A stretch of DNA of 64,000 bases from Effrenium voratum (lineage: Eukaryota > Sar > Dinophyceae > Suessiales > Symbiodiniaceae): assembly GCA_963377175.1 (NCBI GenBank), contig CAUJNA010001857.1:656795-720794 (forward strand), given 5' to 3'. Every line of letters starts with the position of its first letter. The first letter of the stretch is position 1. The notes below the pieces were generated by a model. It ran no database searches. It saw nothing but the letters and a program-made list of their open reading frames with translations, and was not told the origin of the DNA. Made by a program: the position numbers and the translations under genes. Below, one piece after another: positions 22,348 to 32,522 of the stretch.

Positions 22348-22707
22348 CTAGTTCAAAACCGAACATGTAATTCGATTCCACAAGAAAAACTTGTGAAGAT
22401 GCTGATAAAGCTTCTTTGGTGGCCCACCATTAACCTCCTTTTTCGGCACCTTCCTGACCAAGATCTTTTTAAACACGGGGATTGGAGTCTGGTTGAAGTT
22501 AAGATTGAATTTACGTGGAATGTATAATTTCTGACTTCTTGAGAATTTGACCGGGGGTTTCCTTTCCACATGCAATGTTAATTTTACATGAACTAGTAGA
22601 CCACACAAAAACTTTAGACCTGAGGAAGGACCTAGAATTTGAATGTCTAAGTTGGTTTTGGGCTTAAGCAGGAGTTCCTTTCCAAATGTGATGAAAGTTA
22701 ATTGCAA
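22348..22707 (-). CDS. Uncertain 119-codon ORF in A+T-rich DNA
   Basis: A minus-strand frame starting with ATG at 22705-22707 stays open for 119 codons in an A+T-rich segment, where stops should be frequent. The product would be basic (VRKVPKKEVNGGPPKKLYQ near its end), with no motif I know. Codon use does not match the GC3-rich exons of this window. It may be chance, or a fragment of a transferred or organellar gene. No neighbour supports a function. Confidence 0.15.
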   Translation of the reverse strand: MQLTFITFGKELLLKPKTNLDIQILGPSSGLKFLCGLLVHVKLTLHVERKPPVKFSRSQKLYIPRKFNLNFNQTPIPVFKKILVRKVPKKEVNGGPPKKLYQHLHKFFLWNRITCSVLN

Positions 22708-22892
22708 TGCAATTCGATTTTGAATGCCTATTCCGATTCAGAGTTTGATAGGTTTCATCATTTTGGCGACAACATATGCTGTGAAGGTAGTTCATTGGGG
22801 GGGGAAGCATAAATTTGATTATATTTACATAATTGTGTCTTTGCGTATGTATCTATGTACATTTGTGGGTGTGGGCGTCGAAGAAGTAGTTC

Positions 22893-22945
22893 AAATAAAT
22901 ACACATATATATACATGTATGTATATTCATATATATCCCGAAGGG
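22893..22945. repeat. A+T-rich simple repeat
   Basis: An imperfect TATA/ATAC run (ACACATATATATACATGTAT and similar). No gene is attached. Confidence 0.8.
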
Positions 22946-23009
22946 CGCACTTCCAGCGCCGTTTCGCGCAGGCGAAACGCAAATCTCGATTTTTTGGCCT
23001 TCAGCAAAA

Positions 23010-24735
23010 CGCCTTTGTAGGGCGTGTTTACTACCATGTTGTGAGGGTTCCCTTGGTTGTGTTTACTATCATGTTGTGATGGGGGAATCATCACACAGAG
23101 GCGTCCCTTGGGCGTGTTTGCTACCATGTTGTGATGTGGGATTCATCAATTCAGACACTTCCAATAAAGCGTGTTTACTACCCGGTTGTGATGTTGGGTT
23201 CATCAAACAGAGGGTTCCCTTGAGCGTGGTACCTTGAACATGTTTACTACCATGTTGAGACATGGGATTCATCAGGCGCGTGTTTACTACCCAGGAAATC
23301 GTCAAACAGAGGCTTCCCTTGAGCATGTTTACTATCATGTTGTGATGTGGGCTTCATCAAATAGGGTGTTCCCTTGGGCGTGTTTGCTACTATGTTGTGA
23401 TGTGGGATTCATCAATTCAGACACTTCCAATAAAGCGTGTTTACTACCCGGTTGTGATGTTGGGTTCATCAAACAGAGGGTTCCCTTGAGCGTGGTACCT
23501 TGAACATGTTTACTACCATGTTGAGACATGGGATTCATCAGGCGCGTGTTTACTACCCAGGAAATCGTCAAACAGAGGCTTCCCTTGAGCATGTGAGCAT
23601 GTTTACATGATGTTGTGTGTGGGCTTCACTACTACCATGTTGTGAGGATTCATCAATTCAGACACTTCCAATAAAGCGTGTTTACTACCCGGTTGTGAGG
23701 TTCATCAAACAGAGGGTTCCCTTGAGCGTGGTGCCTTGAACATGTTTACTACCATGTTGAGACATGGGATTCATCAGGCGCGTGTTTACTACCCAGGAAA
23801 TCGTCAAAGAGGCTTCCCTTGAGCATGTTTACTATCATGTTGTGATGTGGGCTTCATCAAATAGGGTGTTCCCTTGGGCGTGTTTGCTACCATGTTGTGA
23901 TGTGGGATTCATCAATTCAGACACTTCCAATAAAGCGTGTTTACTCCCGGTGTGATGTTGGGTTCATCAAACAGAGGGTTCCCTTGAGCGTGGTACCTTG
24001 AACATGTTTACTACCATGTTGAGACATGGGATTCATCAGGCGCGTGTTTACTACCCAGGAAATCGTCAAACAGAGGCTTCCCTTGAGCATGTTTACTATG
24101 ATGTTGTGATGTGGGCTTAAAGCATGTTGTGATGTGGGTTCAGACCCGGTACCCGGTTGATGTTGGGTTCATCAAACAGAGGGTTCCCTTGAGCGTGGTA
24201 CCTTGAACATGTTTACTACCATGTTGAGACATGGGATTCATCAGGCGCGTGTTTACTACCCAGGAAATCGTCAAACAGAGGCTTCCCTTGAGCATGTTTA
24301 CTATCATGTTGTGATGTGGGCTTCATCAAATAGGGTGTTCCCTTGGGCGTGTTTGCTACCATGTTGTGATGTGGGATTCATCAATTCAGACACTTCCAAT
24401 AAAGCGTGTTTACTACCCGGTTGTGATGTTGGGTTCATCAAACAGAGGGTTCCCTTGAGCGTGGCACCTTGAACATGTTTACTACCATGTTGAGACATGG
24501 GATTCATCAGGCGCGTGTTTACTACCCAGGAAATCGTCAAACAGAGGCTTCCCTTGAGCATGTTTACTATCATGTTGTGATGTGGGCTTCATCAAATAGG
24601 GTGTTCCCTTGGGCGTGTTTACTACCATGTTGTGATGTGGGGTTCAACAAACAGAGGCTTCCCTTGGGCGTGTTTACTACAATGTTGTGATGGGGGATTC
24701 ATCAACCAGCGGGTTCCCTTGGGCGCGCTTTATTT
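23010..24735 (+). repeat. Satellite with ~266-bp higher-order unit
   Basis: The basic unit is about 50-66 bp, built from GTGTTTACTACCATGTTGTG, ATGTGGGATTCATCAA and AGAGGCTTCCCTTGAGC. Distinct unit variants recur in fixed order. For example, TCAGACACTTCCAATAAAGC appears at 23151, 23417, 23658, 23917 and 24386, giving steps of 266, 241, 259 and 469 bp (the last holds a damaged unit near 24120-24160). The 23470-23600 and 24440-24560 copies are almost identical. All frames across it on both strands are repeat artefacts. Confidence 0.95.
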
Positions 24736-25505
24736 ACCTTTGGCAAATGCGGAGCCTCCTTTCTCTTCTGGCTGCGATTTTCACTATTGCAAACTTTGCA
24801 GCAAAAGCAACCGCCACAACCACAGGATCTGGCTATTAAAGCCATCACGAACCAAAGCCGAACCAACCTCCAGGCTTAAGGCAGGTTGCGGCAATCAAGC
24901 GTCATCACATAAACCCATCAGAAATAAAAACGTTGCAGAACTGGCTGATTTCATAGTATTCTGCACACAATCAGCAATGCAACTGTTTTCGTCAAGAAGT
25001 CCACTTGGAAATGACTGCAAATGACTGGCAGGGTGCATGCAAACAACGAAAAGTATAGCATGGGGGTGCCTTAAAATGCACCCGGGTATATACAGGTACA
25101 TATGCATGTATATAGCTTCAGAAAACCTTTAGATACATGTATGTTCAACTTCTAAGCAATGATATGCACAGGTTTTACTGGGTGCCGACGGTTGCATGGG
25201 GCCTCGTCCTTCAGCTTCCAAGTCCCGTCGAAATTTCCTGGTCGCGAATACATGAAGGCAACTGACTTGTCAGGTTGTCGCATGTCTCGTTAAGTGGCGG
25301 CTGGCTTTTTCCAACAGAAGGGCTGAAACTGTTGAAGCCAGCAGCTTCACGCCTAACCTCGCTTCAAGGCCCGGCAGGGATATGTTTGGGCAACGTGCGT
25401 GTCATCCCGTTGACAGGGTTTGGGTTTGAAGTAGGGCAATCTATCAAAGCCCGGACGGTTTTTTCTGACCCGAAGCTTTGGCTGCCAGGTGGAGGACGGC
25501 TTTAG
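24736..25505. other. No gene recognised
   Basis: This is unique sequence with short frames and a small TA-rich run (25083-25115). It marks the change from repeat-rich to gene-like sequence. Confidence 0.4.
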
Positions 25506-25664
25506 TTGGCCCATCTGCCACTGGCCCTCCCGGAGCCTCGGCACTCCCCGCGCCGTCGAACGAAGCGCGCTGACGCTTACCCCGCCGGCCTCGCGGTCGC
25601 TGGCGCTGCCGGGTGGGTGGATGCGAGTCCAGATGCGAATTGCCGCTCAGCTGGAGACATGTCC
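25506..25664 (+). CDS. Candidate exon, unknown gene
   Basis: A GC-rich patch is bounded by TTTAG (25501-25505) and a possible GT donor at 25665. The frame reads LALPEPRHSPRRRTKRADAY, then AGLAVAGAAGWVDASPDANC, with strong GC3 bias. Two other plus frames and one minus frame are also GC3-rich here, so the frame choice is uncertain. It may be an upstream exon of the gene that starts by 26968, but the phases do not join directly, so at least one exon would lie between. No domain is recognised. Confidence 0.3.
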
Positions 25665-26967
25665 GTATCAGGGATGTACAAACCACTTGTTCGCCATCAG
25701 TTTCAATGTCCACCTTTCCTGTTTATTTTAAGAGGGCCCAGCTGTTTGTTTAAAAAGCCAACGTTTCCCATTCTATGGCCCCCGAAGCCACGTGGAACCG
25801 ATGAAGCATGAGTTGCAAAGGAGCAATCGTTTGGGTCACCCCTATTTTGATCTCGCAAAGCTGGGGGTTTCAGATTGCACAAGTTTCAACATTACTTGTG
25901 GCGAATTGCTGGGGCTTTCTAGGGAAATGCACTGGCTTGCTTCTTGCTGTTAACGTGTCTGGCCGGTAAACTCATCAAATCAGCTTGGCTGCCCCCTGGG
26001 TCTTAGCTTGTTTTTGGCAGGGTGCGAGTTTGCTTTGCCACTTGTAACTTGTTTTTGCGAAGGATGCGTTTGTAGACGGCTTCCGTTGTTGGCGGCTACA
26101 AAAAATGATGGCTTGCCTGAGTCGGCGAGTTTCACATGTTTCGGCAATTACAGTGAGCATGTCAGCACTGGCTGCAACAAGTTGGTATATGAATAAAGCT
26201 TCTCGGGGTTCGTCGGAGAGGCCGGCAAATGCGTCAATTGTGCAGTCGCACCCTTAAGGTCATAGCCCCCCCCATTTGATATAGCCCTTCCGCAAGACTA
26301 TGTCCAAGGGATCTTCATTTTCTGGGTGCAGCCTCAACAGCACAGCTCTGGAACAGTTGATTTTGATGTATTTTGCTTGACAAATCCAACTCCCTTGCTT
26401 GCAGGACCGGTGAGCAGGAGACACCAGCATGACTTGTGGGTACCCTTTTAGAAAGCTATAAAGAAACCAAACAGAAATTGCACTTTGGGGGTCCATTTGT
26501 TTGGAGACAAACCCATCTAAGTCCAGACGGAAAAGCAGCGATTGCGGCGGCTTGTCAAGCATCCCAACGGGTGCCCTTCCTTGAGCCTTAAGACCGCCTC
26601 CGGGCTTCTCCCCACGGATTTTTAGGGAAGTTTAGGGAGGATGCACATCCAAGCAGCGTGTGCTGCATATCCGACCTTGGGACAAAAAAGAGCGCAAAGT
26701 GTTTCAAGGGTGGCCTCAAGTTGGTAGAGGATGTTCTTCAAAAATCACCAGGCTTATTTGCCATGAACAAGCCGGCAGCAGGTCTCTTGGCGTTCACATT
26801 GCTGTGAAACGAGCTCACCCATGATGCAGGTCTCGTAACAAGTATCGTACTAGGCGGTTCATGCGGATTCCTTTTTTTCAGGCTTGGGCATTGCATTAAT
26901 TTGCGCGGATCCAAGTGGGAGTCATGCAAATGCAGCATAGGTGCGGGCCTTTCTTGTGGAAGCATAG
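25665..26967. other. No gene recognised (possible intron)
   Basis: I see no exon-like patch or repeat. If the exon candidate at 25506-25664 belongs to the next gene, this is intron. Confidence 0.35.
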
Positions 26968-29900
26968 TTGGGTGCGTTTCGATGTCACCAACGTGCTGCT
27001 GGAAAACAAGGGTTGGCACCCAAACACGGACCCTACAGCCACCAGACTCCTCGAGTACAAGGCCCAGGTTCACAGGTGCACTTGTCCCTCCCGAACAGGC
27101 TAGTTTCAACTGCAAAAATAAATTTGCAAGCGGAGATCCAAGCACCGAGGCGCGTCTTCACCCCCACGTAAAGTCATCAATGCCTTGGACTTGGCACCCT
27201 TCAGCCTGCAAAGCGGAAAGGGAGCACTTCACTGGTGTTGGGAGTTTTTTGCGACCATACCAAGGGCTTTGACACAAATTTCGGTCTGTGGCTGGGAGCG
27301 GTCCGCGCTAAGCCCGCTCACTTGTTCTGGCGTCAGCTAACCTCCCCAAAGACTCCCCAAACCCCGCCTTGACAAGACACAAGTGCCAAGTGCAACCCAA
27401 CTAGTCAAAGGGCCTCAATTGCCTTTTGTCACTAAACCAGTCAGCTTCGGTGACTGGATTCTTTGGGTGTTTACTCCCTCGTGATTGCCGGCTCCAGGTG
27501 CGCACGAGTTGAGGCGGTATCAGCGGCCGGGGCACTTCGCCCGGAACTCGAGGGCTTCCCGGCCCTTCCGTGCCAACCGTGGGCACTGAGGCCAGTGTTG
27601 GGCAACATGTTTTTCAGGTGACCCTTATCTGGTGGTTTAGTTTGGCCGTTTGGGAATGTTCTTGTAGACTAATTAGAGGGTAGATGGGAACCCTCTCATC
27701 AGCCACCAAATCACCGAAGCAAACCATCAAATAAGGGTGAGGTGCGTTTTGGCTTTGGTTGAAAGGAAACCAACAGCTTGCTCAAGCAGGTGGGTTAAAA
27801 CAAATTTATGGTGGCCCAACCCTGAAGTTGCGCGGGTGGGTATGATGGACATGTGCGGGCTCGCTTGTCCAATCACCTTGTTTAAGCCTGAGTCGTCACT
27901 CATGGCCGTGGGTAGTTTGCTTTTTGTTCGACGCTGATCAGGGGGGGGTTCGGGCCAGGGGGGGGGGGGATGGTATGGTATTCCCGTGGACCGCACGATA
28001 AGCGCGCGCAAACATACAGCTCCACGCGTGAACAGGCATACACTGCCCCTCAGCATGGCAGCGCCCGTAGCCCCTTCGCGCAAGCGCCCTAGATATGATG
28101 AAGGCCTACCTCAGGCACACCCCCATCGGCACAAGCCGCGCGCAGTTTGGGAAGTTGTGTCGAGACCTGCCCTAGTGATGTTATCTGGACTTGAGTTGCT
28201 CCACTAGTTGTGAATCATAATGTTCGCATGTTTTGTTGTTTCATTTTGGCTCTGGTCAAGATGAGCTTCTGTTTGCCAGTAGAAATCTGGTCAGCGTGCT
28301 ACTTTAAACCGGACTTGCCAATCAAATCAGCAGCAGGTGGAAATAGGGTTCCTTGCTTGCGTGGCAGGCGTGGTATGTTCAGGCACCGCACAGATGCATT
28401 TTTGCTTGCAAGAAGCAAACCACGCAGGGCCACCTATGACGGCTTAGCCTTGTTTGAGGGTCTTTCTTCTCCTGTTTTTGGAGTGGTGGCTGCACATTCT
28501 AAGTGTCCATGGCACGTCGGGGTGAAACGCATGGATTTGTTGCTTGAACTAGGTACCCCCGCGGAAAGTGAACCCAAAGCGAAAACCATGTTGGGAAACC
28601 CAAAGCGAAAAGAAGCTCACACACAATTGAAAGGAAAGACCGGCGAAATCATGTGTTTAGCAGTCGCTTCAACAGATTTGTTGTGCTAAACATCAAATTT
28701 GTGCTCGATAACCTCTTGGAAAAAGCCTGAATATCCTGCTTATAGCTGAAACTGGTGAATTGCCTACCCCTGAGGCAAACTCCTGCAGCCCTACGAGAAC
28801 TTTAGGCCACCTCTTGGGGGCCTCAAGTGGCGAAAAGAAAACGGCTCCTTTGGCCGAGATGTGTCGACCTTAGTGGAGCTTGGACATTGACGTTGCGTCT
28901 TCTTCTACGATCTTTTGAATATCGAAGATGACGTCGCAACCATGTCTCAGCGTGCAAACTTGCAAAGGTAGCTGACAGCCTCCCCTTGGAAGAAACAATC
29001 GCATAGCCGCATGGCCAAGCTTTTGTGACCAGAGCATCCGGGCCCGCCCAACACCAAAGCCTGGTGCCAGGAGCGCGTCCGCAGGACATCTTGAGGATGT
29101 TGAGCTGATCCCCTGACCTCCGGCGCCCTGTGCTTCCAGCCTTTCATTAAGCAGTGGCCCGGGCGGGGGGCGGCTGCAAACGGCCCAATGTCCGGCACGC
29201 CAGCCACAACTTTTTGTGGGCCCAGTTGGGTCAGTTGGGGTTTTGGCCGATGTCCGGCTTAAGCGTGCTGCTCAACTGCCACAAACGTGCCATGCCCCAA
29301 CGGAGAATCGCCCCCGAGCATGTGGCAGGACGGCCTGAAAGCCTGCTTGTTGCCCCTGCTCGGAATGCTAGAAGTGGCCATGTGCAACATGTGTTTGTAA
29401 GCAGCGGCTCCGCTATGAGCCTATGCCACACGTCCAAAGTCCTTATGCGCAGGCCCAACCAGCCTTGCCTTTGATCATTTTGCTGACGCCCCCAGGCCTT
29501 CGACCGATCTCAGACGTTGCGAGGGGTGTGCAGCACTCCCAGAGCCTCGTGGCCTTTTGCCCGCACATCGGAATCGGAGACCCCGTTGCTCCAACGCCAA
29601 AAGTCGCTAAATGTTGCCCTTGGCGCGCCTGGCAGGCAGGTCGCAAATTTGTGAGAAATGGATGAACTCCCTCTTCGATCCCCGTCGGAAAGAGGGTTAC
29701 CATTCTACATTCAGAGTAGGCACCTTTGCAGTGCTGGGAAGATAAGCCCAGACCCGGGCACTTTGCTTCTGAAGTTATGCTTGAAACTCTGCTTGCCCTG
29801 CGCAGTGATCTGAGTGTGGCGGATCTATGGGTGAGCTTGCGCAGTCTGATTGTCCAACTTCCGGTGGGTTGCGCCGTCAGCTTTGCCGGCAGGCCCTCAA

Positions 29901-32522
29901 TTGCGGCGCGTAGCCCCTGTCGTTGCCTATCTCTCCCAAAGTAAAGCAGCAATTGGCAGCTTATGGCACGGAAGTGGATCAGCCAGAGCCTGCATCCCAA
30001 GCTTCTTGAGATCTGTTCGCCCCTGCCAGACAGGATAACGTTCCTTTTTTGAGGTGACCAACTCTGCGGCCGGGCATGAACTCGTGGCTGGCTGTTAAAA
30101 CGCCTGCTTTTGAATCCCCAAATAGGGCCCGGATGCGTGCAGCTCAGCCTTCAGCTGGTCAGCCCAGATGCCTGCAGTGGAGTCATGCCTGCCCAAAGTA
30201 GCGAGAGCCCTGTGAGGGTAACTTTGTGAGCTGAATCCGTTGAAGGCAGCTCTTTGCAGCTTAGACGCCCGCACATCCCGAAGAACGTCGGCCGACACGC
30301 AGAGAAACTGATGAGCTAAACAGCCTCAAGCACGCCTAAGTGTTGCGTGTGTTGAACGGTCCGGTGCAGACGCCATGGGCACTGTGCGTGCACTGCTCTT
30401 TTGCCTGGGTCGTGTGGAAGTGATTTGGTTGAGCTCCCTCAGTGTGGCTGAGACCCATAGGCAAACAGGCAGGTGAAAGGTCAGGCAGGTTGCCGGAGCC
30501 ATTCTCGTTTGCTTGCGGCTGACCTCCAATAGCAAGACGGAGCTGAAGACAAGCTTAGCTTAACACCCAACAACCGGCCAGGTTGCGGAAAGTCTGCTGC
30601 AACGCCTATTGTGCAGGTGGTGGAAGACTCCTGTGTGCTGCACGTCGATCTGAGCGCACCAAGCGAAGGCGAGTGGCAGCCAATGTGACCAGCATGGGGC
30701 AAACACGCGGCAAGACCTTGTATGTTGTTTTGGATCGTTTCGGCCACTTGGCCAGAACGCGAAGAAGGTGATCAAAGACGAAGTGCCAACCTCAAGCCTA
30801 AAGCTTCGTGCGAAAGAGCTGGGACGTGTCACGGCCGACTGCCGCATCCAGCACATAGTGCCCGCCTTCCAGATGGACACCCCCTAGATATTTCCTCGGC
30901 ATCTGCATGTGTTTGCCGTGGGTTGCCCCCTCGAACAATCCAAAAACAAGGGGCCAACAAAGAAACTTGGACATGTCCACATAGACTGCACCAGCCCGGG
31001 ACCCCGATCTTAGCAAAAGGTATTTAGCAAAAGTTATGGGCAAACTTCAGCTGGCAAGAAATCAGTATTTGAATGAGAATCCTATGTCAAAGGGCCCCAA
31101 TAGTCCGATTCAGTCGCTTCTCAGCTTGCGGTGCGTGCCGTCGATCCTCGTTTGAACCACTTGGCACAAGCAGTGGCTGCGCCACGCTGACAGTCTGACC
31201 CTTTGCCTGCTGCAAGCCATCAGCTCTTGGGCTTGAGGCAGCACAAAAAAACACTTTGGTTTGGGGCAGATGGCAGACGGCAGATGCTGGTACAGCTCTA
31301 GCCGTACCCTCGCTTTCTGTTCACTAGGGTCAGGAACATGGGTTCCTGTGGAACCCCCGATGAACTGGGCCTAAAGTATGAGGAAATGTTGGGAAAACGG
31401 TGTTTCAGTTTGTCCACCACTGGCATTCAGGGCTTTTCAATTTCGATGGCAGAAATGCTCCCCTTGGCTCACTGATGAATTGGGCTCAAACCGTTGGCGG
31501 GCCCCGCACGGGCGTGTGCACGTCCAAGCGGCCAATTCCACGCATCCCCAGCTGACCCTCGCCTGTGACACAGCGATGATCGCCACTTGCCACAGCCATC
31601 GTGTTGACACGCTGTGCCGCAAAAGCATCGCGGGTGAGGGTAGCGGAGCACGACCTTGGTGCGAGGTGGTACGCCCAACCTCGGACCGAGTTTCCCTTTG
31701 GCGTCCCTTCCGAACGGCTCCAGAAAGGGGTGTGGTTGTTTCGAGTACGTGAATCATGCTGTGAAAAAGAACTCCCATGCTGCCAAGCGAGCCGTGTTCA
31801 ATGCCGCGTGATGCTTTCCATTCGGCGACCGGATTGATGCTGGTGCTGTGCACTGCTTGAGCACACGTACCTTTGACAACGTTCAGGTCCCACGCAGCCA
31901 CCCAGCTTGCCGGGCTTCGGCGCCAGTTTTTTTGTCCACCCGGGGCTTTGACCGCCTGCGCCAAATTTGCCAAGCTGAAAAAGCTTGTCAAGTCCCCATC
32001 TGGGGGGAAACTGCCTCCGCAGGGAAGCTCGTCGCCTGAAAGTAAAGCGGAGTCTTCTGAGAGGTGTGACAGTGCCAACTAACTTCACAGCCCATGACAC
32101 TGCCCTGGCGTGGTGCTTGGCTGCTCTGCGGAGGTTGCATCCACTGAAGCCATAGCTCAAGTGACACCAGCCAAAGTGCACTTTTCCCACGGAAAGCCAT
32201 TGGGCAACTAAGTGCAACTGCAGTAAGGTTGGGTTGGAGGAGTTGCTTCGGCCAACTTTCCGGGACGCCAAGGGAGACCTCGCTAAGTTGAAGTCACAGG
32301 TTTTGCCAACTTCGCGCAGAAAAGGTGTTGGACCATGCACCACCTTCAGCCCAGCTGGCCGCCCTTTCAGAGAGGCTTGCCGATAGCATCGTCTCGCGCC
32401 GTTGGCTCGGTCGTGCGCGCATTGCTCCTGACCAGCTCGAACCTTGTGGTTTGATGGCGCTCGCCGTCCGCGCGCGCAACAGCGAAGAGGTGTTTGCGCC
32501 GGGCGGTTTCTGTGGTGCCTAA
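26968..32522 (+). CDS. Multi-exon gene of unknown function
   Basis: Six GC3-rich patches with AG acceptors and plausible donors: 26968-27075 (RFDVTNVLLENKGWHPN), 27498-27617 (CARVEAVSAAGALRPELEG), 28054-28114 (MAAPVAPSRKRPRYDEG), 29775-29830 (MLETLLALRSDLSVADLW), 31552-31633 (LTLACDTAMIATCHSHRVD) and 32320-32522 (LAALSERLADSIVSRRWLG to a TAA at 32520). Phases agree across the joins 27075/27498, 27617/28054 and 31633/32320. Exons are clearly missing between 28114 and 31552. The later exons look helical and Leu/Ala-rich, a little like the helical repeats of FAST/OPR/RAP-type organelle RNA-binding proteins, but I cannot assign a family. The third exon holds a basic SRKRPRY cluster that could be a nuclear signal. 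The start is not found. The 298-codon minus frame across 31798-32694 is antisense to the last exon and rejected. Confidence 0.45.
28241..28689 (+). CDS. Possible intronless ORF behind a spliced-leader-like string
   Basis: CATTTTGGCTC at 28242-28252 equals the core of the conserved dinoflagellate spliced leader, and TCAAG follows after a 3-nt insert. An ATG comes immediately at 28261-28263, and the frame is open for 142 codons to TAA-type termination at 28689 (start MSFCLPVEIWSACYF). Such a layout would fit a retroposed, once trans-spliced mRNA. The protein shows no motif I know, codon bias is weak, and it lies within an intron of the surrounding gene model. The leader match is imperfect and could be chance. 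Confidence 0.2.

Noticed and set aside
23069..24573. Repeated 89-codon frames on both strands
   Set aside because: They recur with the satellite unit and exist on both strands alike.
25506..25664. Overlapping plus frame from 25489 and minus frame at 25444-25713
   Set aside because: Both are open and GC3-rich. The frame starting at the AG at 25505 gives the most protein-like peptide, but this is not decisive.
29443..30000. 185-codon minus-strand frame
   Set aside because: No motif and mixed codon bias; it overlaps the plus exon candidate at 29775-29830. It remains a weak possibility.
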